Shown here one piece after another: positions 18,801 through 25,715 of a stretch of DNA of 64,000 bases (its first letter is position 1; each line of letters starts with the position of its first letter). Made by a program: the position numbers and the translations under genes. A model generated the notes under the pieces. That model was not told where the DNA came from. It made no database searches and saw nothing but the letters and a program-made list of their open reading frames with translations. Origin of the DNA: Micromonospora sp. LH3U1 (GTDB lineage: Bacteria > Actinomycetota > Actinomycetes > Mycobacteriales > Micromonosporaceae); NCBI RefSeq assembly GCF_028475105.1, contig NZ_CP116936.1:3037501-3101500 (forward strand), written 5' to 3'.

Positions 18801-19800
18801 GTACGCCCGGGTCGGCGTCTACACCGCGAAACTGACCGTCACGTACGCCGACGGTGCGACGGCGACGGTGCAGACCACGGTCACGGTGGGCTGCGCGGTG
18901 CCGGACGGCCGGCAACAGGTGTGGCTCGGCGACACGGACACCGGGGTGCCCAGTCGGACGGTCGGGCAGGGCTGCACGATCAACGACCTGATCGACGACG
19001 AGAGCACCTGGACCGACCACAACGGTTTCGTCCGGCACGTGAGCGCGGTGGCCCGCGCGCTGCAGGACGACGGGTTGCTCAACTCCCGCGAGTCCGGCAC
19101 CCTCACCCGCCTGGCCGCCGCGTCCGAGATCGGCCGGGACGGACACACCGGGTACGAGCCGCTCTTCGACGGGACCGCCGAGTCGCTCCTCGCCTGGCAG
19201 CAGGCGCCGTCGGGATCGTTCGCCATCCAGCCGGACGGTTCGCTGCGGTCCAGCGGTGGCCTGGGCATGCTCTGGCACACCAAGGAGTTCGGCGACTTCT
19301 CGCTGAAGGTGCAGTTCCGGGACATCGCGCCGGGCACCGGTCGGGCCAACACCGGCGTCTTCACCCGATTCCCGGACCCGCGGATCCCCCTCGACCAGCG
19401 GCCACCGGGCAGTTGCGGCACGGTCGGATCAGCCCGGACCTCGCAGGCCTGGGTGGCGATCTTCTGCGGACACGAGATCCAGATCTACGACGGCGAGACC
19501 GGCGAGCCACAGAAGACCGGCTCGGTCTACAACTTCGACCCGGTGCCGCTCGCCCAGGCCGGGGTGACTCCGAAGAACCAGTGGAACGACTACGAGATCC
19601 GCGTTGTCGGGCAGCACTACACCATGATCCGCAACGGTGTGGTGATCAACGAGTTCGACAACACGCCCGGCAAGCAGTCCTCCCGTGCCGGCGATCCGCC
19701 GACCGATCTGCGGCAGTTCCTCCGCGGCTTCATCGGCCTGCAGAACCACGGTGACAACGACCTGACCGAGTTCCGCAACATCCGCGCGCGGGAACTCTAG
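15865..19800 (+). CDS. Secreted ThuA / discoidin / sugar dehydrogenase / PKD / DUF1080 protein
   Basis: A 1311-residue exported protein. Order, with approximate residues: signal peptide 1-27; ThuA-like domain 45-155; discoidin (F5/8C-like) insert 160-290; remainder of the ThuA fold 300-398, including GMGHTEGSY; PQQ-type sugar (glucose/sorbosone) dehydrogenase beta-propeller 412-925 with IGEPHGLTIAPDG and HAGGGMAFD; PKD domain 929-1008; a short module with GCTINDLID 1009-1088; DUF1080/3-keto-disaccharide-hydrolase-like jelly roll 1094-1311. It should oxidise and process sugars or glycosides outside the cell. The start is the ATG at 15865, where a clear signal peptide begins. It sits between the oxidase and cupredoxin genes, suggesting a joint redox function, which is an inference. 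Confidence 0.85.
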   Translation: MTRTIRRALAAVAAFATLIPATTAAAAPRTAAAPQAAQPPKTAVLVFHGPVAEQQDPVSRAVDTITQLGATNDIDVRTTTDPGVFTTAGLSTYRSVVFLSATGAALNRDQESALQSYMKAGGGFVGIADAARAQVDSAWFTGLIGTRPAGAIPVAEPVARVTASGENAPNETKEKLTDGDGNTKWLVRTPTAWVAYELSAPKRITGYALTSANDSSGRDPKDWTLQGSTDGQTWSDLDRRTNQTFPDRFQTRRFDIATPQEFTRYRLNITANSGEPLTQLADLRLFTGSTTAPEPPAVNRAVVDILDRKHPATASLPMTITRSDRWENWDPNPIGTVHTLAQVEERHYNPGPGANGAFHPVSWCRDYDGGRSFYTGMGHTEGSYGEEAFRTHLAGALNWTTGRVRGDCQATIAANYKVERLTAANQTGQLDQIGEPHGLTIAPDGTVFYVGKAACPSGPIADWNNPKVGLGCGTIHSWDPRTKQAKLLTTLEVMGNRGSGSELVKNEEGLLGIVPDPAFAENGWLYVYWMPHDSVDRVKRVGQRTVSRFTYDREAQTIEHATRKDLLQFPVQIHSCCHAGGGMAFDAKGNLYVGSGDNNSSEGSQGYSGNNWTQEYQGISFQDARRTSGNTNDLAGKIIRIHPESDGTYTIPEGNLFPPGTEKTRPEIYVMGVRNIARLQIDPVHQWLTAGWVGPDAGSPSPTLGPAKYETATIITSAGNQGWPYCMGNRQPYRDRSSTDATVLTGWYDCDNLKNESPRNTGLVDIPAARDNMIWYSPDGGGPVFPQRADGSGLPTYVAADATYTQPYLRGGGQAIMSGPTYHRKLVDTNSGVAWPEHWDGKWFIGDQSNATNRVAVTVDPAGVPQAAPPVYAESLRTIIPGGNGDARLQSWMDAKFGPDGALYLLDYGGGFFSLHPNQKLIRITYTGGAPTPAPAANSVAVQNKPLTIAFNGSRSGGVSHRWEFGDGATSTEANPRHTYARVGVYTAKLTVTYADGATATVQTTVTVGCAVPDGRQQVWLGDTDTGVPSRTVGQGCTINDLIDDESTWTDHNGFVRHVSAVARALQDDGLLNSRESGTLTRLAAASEIGRDGHTGYEPLFDGTAESLLAWQQAPSGSFAIQPDGSLRSSGGLGMLWHTKEFGDFSLKVQFRDIAPGTGRANTGVFTRFPDPRIPLDQRPPGSCGTVGSARTSQAWVAIFCGHEIQIYDGETGEPQKTGSVYNFDPVPLAQAGVTPKNQWNDYEIRVVGQHYTMIRNGVVINEFDNTPGKQSSRAGDPPTDLRQFLRGFIGLQNHGDNDLTEFRNIRAREL

Positions 19801-19808
19801 GAGAGACG

Positions 19809-21335
19809 ATGCCCCGACGACTGACAGCCGCGCTGGCGGCGCTCCTGCTCACGGTGATCCCGTTGGCGCCAACGCCCGCCTCCGCCGCCCCTCGCGTCGC
19901 GGAACAGGTGCTGACCTGGACCGCTGACGACAGCATCACCCGCTACAAGTCCACGCCCACCTCAGCCGTGGCTGGCGAGACCACGATCATCTGGGAGAAC
20001 AGCGCGGCCACCGGCAACACCACCGGGATGCCGCACACGCTGACCTTCGACACCAGCACCGAGGGATACAACCACGACGTCACCCTCAACATCCTGGCCA
20101 GCCCGTTCGACGCCAACGACGGCCGCCACCAGGCGACCGTCACGCTGACCCCCGGCCGGTACCGCTACTTCTGCTCGATCCCCGGGCACAGCCAGATGGT
20201 CGGCGAGCTGGTGGTCACCGACGGCGGTGGTGGCGGCGACACCACTCCGCCGACGGTCACCGCCGCCGTGTCGGGCGACCGCGACCAGGACGGCAACTAC
20301 CTCGCTGCGGCCACGGTGACCGTGACGGCCACCGACGCCGACTCGGGTGTGGAGACCGTCGAATACCAGATCGACGACACCAGCTTCCAGCCGTACACGC
20401 AGCCGGTGCGTGTCACCGCGATCGGCGACCACTCGGTGCAGTTCCGCGCCACCGACCAGGCCGGCAACGTCAGCGCGGTCGGCTCGGTGTCGTTCCGGAT
20501 CGTCGAGCCGGGGGAGGACGACACCACCGCGCCGGTGGTGACGGCGACCCTGGCCGGCGACCGCGACGGCGACGGCAACTACATCGGTACGGCCACCGCC
20601 ACGCTGACCGCCACCGACACCGGATCCGGTGTCGCCACCATCGAGTACGCGCTGGACGGGGCTGCCTTCACCGCGTACGCGAACCCGATCGTCGTGAACG
20701 TGGCCGGAATGCACATGCTGCACTACCGGGCGACCGACGTCGCCGGGAACGTGTCGGCCGAGCAGATGGCCCACTTCACGGTCGTCGCACCGCAGGCCGA
20801 GGACACCACGCCACCCGTCGTCTCCGCCACGGTGACCGGCGAGCGGGACGACGATGGCGGGTACGTCGGCGGCGCGACCGTGACCGTCACGGCGACCGAC
20901 GACGAATCCGGTGTGGCAACGATCGAGTACGCGCTCGACACCGGCGCCTGGACCCCGTACGCCGGACCGGTCCCCGTCCGGACCGTCGGCGCCCACACCC
21001 TGCGGTACCGGGCGACCGACACCGCAGGGAACGCCTCCACCGGGCAGTCGACGACGTTCACCGTGGTGGCCGACGGCACCGACGGCTGCCCCGACTCGGA
21101 CACCCGGTCCACGGTGATCATTGACGGCGACGACACCGGCGTGGCCAACGTCGACACCGGCGACGGCTGCACCATCAACGATCTGATCGACGAACGTGCC
21201 GACTACCCCGGCCACGCCGAATTCGTCCGGCACGTCGAAGCGGTCACCGCCGCGCTCGTGACCGGCGGCACGCTCAACCGGCGGCAGCAGGGCGCCATCG
21301 TCCGGGCCGCGGCCCGATCGGACGTCGGCGCATGA
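19809..21335 (+). CDS. Secreted cupredoxin with OmpL47-like repeats
   Basis: A 508-residue exported protein. The signal peptide ends near residue 26 (PASAAP). A plastocyanin/azurin-like domain follows with type 1 copper ligands His76 (GMPHTL), Cys122, His127 and Met130 (YFCSIPGHSQM). Three tandem repeats of about 90 residues (roughly 144-232, 237-326, 330-420) start DTT(P/A)P and contain YRATDxAGN or FRATDQAGN, as in OmpL47/bacterial Ig-like repeats. The last 80 residues repeat the CTINDLID module of the upstream protein. It is preceded by GGAGAG and lies eight bases after that gene. A tethered extracellular electron carrier is a fair reading. Confidence 0.85.
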   Translation: MPRRLTAALAALLLTVIPLAPTPASAAPRVAEQVLTWTADDSITRYKSTPTSAVAGETTIIWENSAATGNTTGMPHTLTFDTSTEGYNHDVTLNILASPFDANDGRHQATVTLTPGRYRYFCSIPGHSQMVGELVVTDGGGGGDTTPPTVTAAVSGDRDQDGNYLAAATVTVTATDADSGVETVEYQIDDTSFQPYTQPVRVTAIGDHSVQFRATDQAGNVSAVGSVSFRIVEPGEDDTTAPVVTATLAGDRDGDGNYIGTATATLTATDTGSGVATIEYALDGAAFTAYANPIVVNVAGMHMLHYRATDVAGNVSAEQMAHFTVVAPQAEDTTPPVVSATVTGERDDDGGYVGGATVTVTATDDESGVATIEYALDTGAWTPYAGPVPVRTVGAHTLRYRATDTAGNASTGQSTTFTVVADGTDGCPDSDTRSTVIIDGDDTGVANVDTGDGCTINDLIDERADYPGHAEFVRHVEAVTAALVTGGTLNRRQQGAIVRAAARSDVGA

Positions 21336-21367
21336 GTCCTCGAACCTCACCGACAGGGAGTACAACG

Positions 21368-22504
21368 ATGCCTGGACGTACCGTCGTCAAGCTGGCCACC
21401 GTGAGCGCCGTCGTCGCCGCCTCGGTGCTGGCGGTGGCGCCCACCGCACACGCCGACCTGCTCACCCACTGCATCGGCACCGGCGGTGCGGTGACCGTGC
21501 CCAACGACCTGCTCGTGCCGGCCGGCGAGTCCTGCGCGCTGACCGGCACCACGATCACCGGCAACGTCACCGTCGCGGCCGGCGGCAACCTGGTGGTGGC
21601 CGGTGGCCGGGTCAGCGGCGAGGTGCGCGTCGCCGCGGACGGCTACCTCGACGCGACCGACACGACCATCGAGGGCCAGGTGGTGCTGGCCGCCGGCGGG
21701 TACGGCGTCTTCCTCAAGGACGCGCGCACCGGCACCGTGACGGTGCGGCCGAAGGGCTCCGCGACCGTCGACAGCTTCCTGTTCGCTGAGCAGTCGACGG
21801 TGACCGGGCACGTCAACGTCAGCGCCGGTGAGGTCCGGCTCGACCGCGGCACCCAGGTGGAGCGCAACGTCAGCAGCACCGGCACCTACTACACCGACGT
21901 GCACGACTCGTTCGTCGACGGCACCCTGTCGGTGCTGAACAGCGCCACCGGCAGTGTCGTGTGTGGCAGTGCGGTCCGCGGCCGGGCCACCTTCGCCGGG
22001 AACGTGGGCGGTGTGCAGCTCGGCCCGAACGGCGCCCTCGACAGTTGCGCGTCCGGCGGCTACTGGGGCGGGGACGTCAGCATCACCAGCACCACCGGTG
22101 GCGTCACGGTCGACGACAACATCATCAACGGCCAGTTGACGGTTACGTCCAACGACCCGGCCGCCCAGGTGGCCGCGAACAACCGGATCCGCGGTGGCGT
22201 GACCGGTGACCAGGCGGCGGCGACCACCAACCGGTCGGCACGGGTGGCCGGCCCGGACCGGGAGGACGCCGGCGACCAGCGGGCCGAGGTTCGTCGTACC
22301 TCGGCGGTGCAGGAGGCCACCGGCCGGCGACGCCCGGCTCTAGGCGCCCGCTGGTCACGCCGGGCCGGACGTCATCAGGCGTCCGGCCCGGCGCCCTGGT
22401 CTCACCGTGTGGCCGACCCCGGCAGGCGGGCACCCGGGCTCACCTCACCCGCTGCGCCCCGATCGCCGACGGAAGCCCGTTGCGGCCCCGGACGCCCAGC
22501 TTGA
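21368..22504 (+). CDS. Secreted beta-helix-like repeat protein, 3' end uncertain
   Basis: The product has a signal peptide (to about AHADL, residue 30) and about 260 residues of short imperfect repeats rich in G, V and T (TGNVTVAAGG, SGEVRVAADG, EGQVVLAAGG), suggesting a right-handed beta-helix as in bactofilin or polymer-binding proteins. I do not recognise an enzyme motif. The ATG at 21368 has AGGGAG upstream; a GTG/ATG at 21332 is less likely. The frame stays open to 22504 but passes a strong terminator-like hairpin (22358-22393) and overlaps the convergent regulator gene. The basic, low-complexity tail from about residue 290 may therefore not be real; a TAG at 22341 in another frame may be the true end. 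Confidence 0.65.
   Translation: MPGRTVVKLATVSAVVAASVLAVAPTAHADLLTHCIGTGGAVTVPNDLLVPAGESCALTGTTITGNVTVAAGGNLVVAGGRVSGEVRVAADGYLDATDTTIEGQVVLAAGGYGVFLKDARTGTVTVRPKGSATVDSFLFAEQSTVTGHVNVSAGEVRLDRGTQVERNVSSTGTYYTDVHDSFVDGTLSVLNSATGSVVCGSAVRGRATFAGNVGGVQLGPNGALDSCASGGYWGGDVSITSTTGGVTVDDNIINGQLTVTSNDPAAQVAANNRIRGGVTGDQAAATTNRSARVAGPDREDAGDQRAEVRRTSAVQEATGRRRPALGARWSRRAGRHQASGPAPWSHRVADPGRRAPGLTSPAAPRSPTEARCGPGRPA
22358..22393. terminator. Strong hairpin between convergent genes
   Basis: A perfect 14-bp inverted repeat (CGCCGGGCCGGACG and complement) with an 8-base loop sits between the oxidase operon and the convergent LuxR-type gene. It is probably a bidirectional terminator. It lies inside the open 3' extension of the beta-helix gene, which argues that the extension is not translated. 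Confidence 0.75.
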
Positions 22505-25126
22505 CGTACGCCCTCTGCAGGTGGTTCTCCACCGTCCGTACCGACAACACGAGCTGGGCCGCGATCGCCGCGTTGTCGTGCCCGGTCGACGCCAGCTCGC
22601 AGATCTGCCGCTCCCGAGGGGTGAGCCCCTCCCGGTCCGACGGACGAGGGATCAACGGCGGCCAGTATCCGCCGCAGCGCTCCCGCAGCACGTCGGCCTG
22701 GCGGGCCAGCAGATTCGCCCGGCGCTGGTCGCCGCGTCGGGCGTACGCCGCCTCGGCCACGACCACCGCCTCCAACCCGAGCGTCAGGTACCCGCTGCTC
22801 TCCAGTGCGCTGGCGACGCGTTCCAGCGCGGCCGGGTCGTCGGCGGCGAGCGCCTGGGCGTAGTCGGACCACAGCTCGAACAGCGGACTGTCACAGTCGG
22901 CGGTGGCCTTTGCCAGCCGCTCGGCGGTCTCGGCGCTGGGCTCCAACCGGGAGAGCAGGTGCAGACACTCGACCGTGACCGTCGTCGCCTGCTCGGCCCG
23001 TCCGTGCAGCTCGCGGAGCGTGGCGACGGCCATGGCCGGACGTCCCTCGGCCGCGGTCAGCCAGGCGGCGGTCAGCTCCGCGTCGATGCCCACCAGGCCG
23101 CTGCCGTGCGCGCCGTCACCGTCGACGAGCTGCCGCAGTAGCCGTCTACTCTCGGCCAGCTCACCCAACTGCGCCGCCACGTACGCGTTGGCGGACAGCA
23201 CGTAGTCCCGGATCGGGAACAGTGTGCGGTCGGCGGCGAGGGTACGGGCCTCGTGCAGCCACCGCATCGACCGGCGCATCTGCCCGGCGTGGTAGGCGCA
23301 CTTGCCCAGGGAGAAGGCGAGCAGACCGACCGCGTCGGCGGCGCCCCGCGCCACCGCGTCCCGGTAGTAGCACTGAGCCAGTCGCTCGGCCTCGCGCAGT
23401 CGTCCGGACAGGAGCAGGGACTGCACGTGACAGGCCTGCGTGGCGGCCCGCATCGTCGGCCAGCTCTCCGGGATGTCCACCTCGCCGGTGTCGAACATCC
23501 GTACCGCCCGATCCGGCTGCCCGTTGAACAGCAGCAGGTACGGCAGCAGCGCCGCGACGGCCGTCGCCAGCAGAGGGTCTCGGGGTCGGTCGGCGGCCAA
23601 CCGCGCCATGGACGCCCGCGCGCCGTCGGCGTCGCCGCCGAACGCCGCGACCCCCACCTCCGCGGCGAGCAGTCCGGCGAGCGCGTCGGCGGGCAGCTCG
23701 CGGCGGCCCGCCTCGATCACCGCACGGGCCCGGTCGGGCCGACGGTCTCCCAGTACATGTTGAGCGCCCGCAGCGCCGTCGCCTCCGCGCGGTCGCGCGC
23801 GTCGGTGAGGTCGGCCGCCGCCCGGGCCAGGTATCCGTCCGCCTCACCGCCGCGGCCCTGAGCGACCAGTGCCCGGCCCACCTGCCAGTGGCCACGCGCC
23901 GAGTCGACCCGCCGGCCCAGCCGTTCAGCCAGCACCGCGTCGTGCCGACGCAGGGCGTACTCCGATGCCGCGAGCAGGTCGTCCGCGTCGACCGGCAGAT
24001 CCGCCTCACAGCGCCAGGCCGCGATCCGTGCCCGGTCGTCGACGCCGCCGCCGTCCGCTGCGGCGAGTGCCTCGGCGAGGGTCCGGCGCAGGCGGCGGGC
24101 CCGCAGCGCACCGGTCCGGTTGCGGACCACCTCGGCGTACAGCGGGTGACCGGTCTGCACCAGCACGGACGCGTCGTGGCGAACCAGACGGATCAGGCCC
24201 CGTTCCTCGAGCCGTTCCGCGATGACCGGGTCCACCGTCCGCTCGATCAGCGTCAGCGGCGCCGGTTCGGCGTGCGCGACGTACTGCAGCGCCTCGACCT
24301 CCGGTGGGGTGAGCGTGCCGAGTGTCTGCTCGATGAGGTCGGCGAGATGGGTGGAGCACAGCGAGTCGGCGGGCCAGGTCCACATCCCGTCGCGTTGGAC
24401 CAGACCCCCGTCGCGCAGCCCGCACCGCAGCGCCTCGCGCAGGAAGAGCGGGTTGCCCTGACTGATCCGCCACAGCGCACCGACGGTCAGACCGTCGACC
24501 GGACCGCCGAGCCCTTCGCGGACCAGCAGCGCGGCCTCCTCCGGGTTCAGCGGCGGCACCTGGACCCGGTCGAGGTCGCCAGTGCGTCGGAGGGCCGCCA
24601 CCGGCGCGGCGTCCAGGGCGTCGCCGCGCACGCTCGCCGCCACCCGCACGGTGCCGCCCGCGACGAGCCGTTCGAGCAACGCACTGGACGCGTCGTCCAG
24701 CCAGTTGAGGTCGTCCACGCCGACCACCACACTCCGGCCCGCCGAGACCTCGCGCAGCCGGCGCTCCACGTCCCGGAAGACGTCGGCCACACTCGCGTCC
24801 GACGGCTGGGGGAGTCGGCTGGCGAGTACGCCGAACGGCACGCCACGCCATCCGGGGGTGGCGGTGACCCGCAGCACGACGTTCTGCCGCCTCAGCGCGT
24901 GATCCAGCACCTCCTCCAGCAGCCGGCTCTTTCCCACGCCCGGGTCACCGGTGAGCAGAACCCCTCTACCCGCCGCCGCGGTGAGCGCCTCGACCGCCCG
25001 GTCCCGCTCGCGCGTCCGGCCGACGAACGGCCACTCGGTGGCTGACGCGCGGAGTGAGCTTGCGAGCCCCGCTGTCGGCAGCCGAAAGGATGACACTCCG
25101 CCCACGAAACCCCCTGGTGCAGACAC
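22440..25126 (-). pseudogene. LAL-type LuxR family regulator, split into two frames
   Basis: Together the two halves make a typical LAL regulator of about 890 residues. The upstream half (25126 to 23717, 469 residues, GTG start with AAGGAG four bases before) has Walker A LLTGDPGVGKS and Walker B VVVGVDDLNW. The downstream half (23720 to 22440, 426 residues) has TPR-like helices and a C-terminal LuxR HTH (LTPRERQICELASTGHDNAAIA...). The halves meet at GTGA, but the second frame stays protein-like upstream of its GTG (reading RPDRARAVIEAG). An original single gene broken by an indel in a C/G-rich stretch is therefore more likely than two coupled genes. It is divergent from the lanthipeptide precursor and is its probable regulator. 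Confidence 0.75.
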
Positions 25127-25445
25127 GGAACTCCTTCAGCCCGGCCGGGTTCCCCTGGGCCCGGTCGCCATCTCCGTCCTCGATCCGCTCGTCGAGCCGG
25201 ATCGTGTGCACAGCGGTCTGGGTGGCGCGGGCCCACCCTCACACACCCCGACCGGCGGTGCCGTCGCCTTCCAGACATGCCTGCACACCTGACGCCCCGA
25301 CCCGGCGGTTCGGTTGTCACCGCCGCGACAGTGCCGGCCCGGGATGAGGTACCGGCTACTCATGTGCCGGCACCCCCCTGGCACGGACGCTGTTCCTGCC
25401 AGCGATCGCCGGGCAGGCCGGCGGTCGTCGTGAAAGGAGCTCCGA
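25127..25445. promoter_or_regulatory. Divergent region between LAL regulator and lanthipeptide precursor
   Basis: This 319-base gap should contain promoters for the regulator and the lanthipeptide operon. Visible elements are the AAGGAG site of the regulator at its left edge and the strong AAAGGAG site before the precursor ATG at its right edge. I could not identify confident -35/-10 boxes or a clear direct repeat for LuxR binding, and I see no further small gene. Confidence 0.45.
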
Positions 25446-25628
25446 ATGTCCATCACCGACATCGTCAGCAGCTGGAAGGACGAGTACCAGCGCGCAGCCT
25501 CGCCCGAGACCGTCGAGACCCACCCGGTCGGTCTGGTCGAGCTGGACCGTGACCAGCTGGAAACGGTGGCCGGCGGTGCCGCCGCGACCACGGGTCACAC
25601 CACGGCCTGCTGCCACTGCGTCTGCTGA
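25446..25628 (+). CDS. lanA: Class II lanthipeptide precursor (mersacidin/lichenicidin family)
   Basis: A 60-residue precursor. The leader begins MSITDIVSSWKDEYQR, carries HPVGLVELD and ends ETVAGG, matching the leader layout of the mersacidin/lichenicidin family (WKDEEYR, NPAG-IEL, VAGG). Cleavage after GG leaves the 16-residue core AAATTGHTTACCHCVC: four Thr, four Cys, no Ser, Cys at the end. LanM would dehydrate Thr and add Cys to form methyllanthionines. The C-terminal Cys and the LanD gene nearby predict an aminovinyl-methylcysteine. AAAGGAG precedes the ATG. A hairpin follows before LanM. The family call is strong; ring pattern and activity are inference. I do not recognise this core from any described lantibiotic. 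Confidence 0.9.
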   Translation: MSITDIVSSWKDEYQRAASPETVETHPVGLVELDRDQLETVAGGAAATTGHTTACCHCVC

Positions 25629-25651
25629 TCTCGTTCGACTCTCGGGTCCGC

Positions 25652-25680
25652 GCGGGGTCCGGGCCTGGCCCGGACCCCGC
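25652..25680 (+). terminator. Hairpin between lanthipeptide precursor and LanM
   Basis: A perfect 12-bp inverted repeat (GCGGGGTCCGGG and complement) with a five-base loop, 24 bases after the precursor stop. Partial termination or mRNA protection here would give excess precursor over its modifying enzyme, as commonly found in lanthipeptide operons. Confidence 0.75.
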
Positions 25681-25715
25681 CGTCCCACCCGAACCACACG
25701 CCAGGGGAGCCCTGA

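Noticed and set aside
15658-19278. Very long minus-strand open frame (about 1200 codons) opposite the ThuA/dehydrogenase gene
   Set aside because: It is the mirror of a well-supported plus-strand gene in GC-rich DNA; its product is Arg/Gly/Val-rich with no motif and no ribosome binding site.
20235-21080. Possible DNA repeat array
   Set aside because: The three similar blocks are OmpL47-like protein repeats inside the cupredoxin gene, not a mobile or CRISPR repeat.
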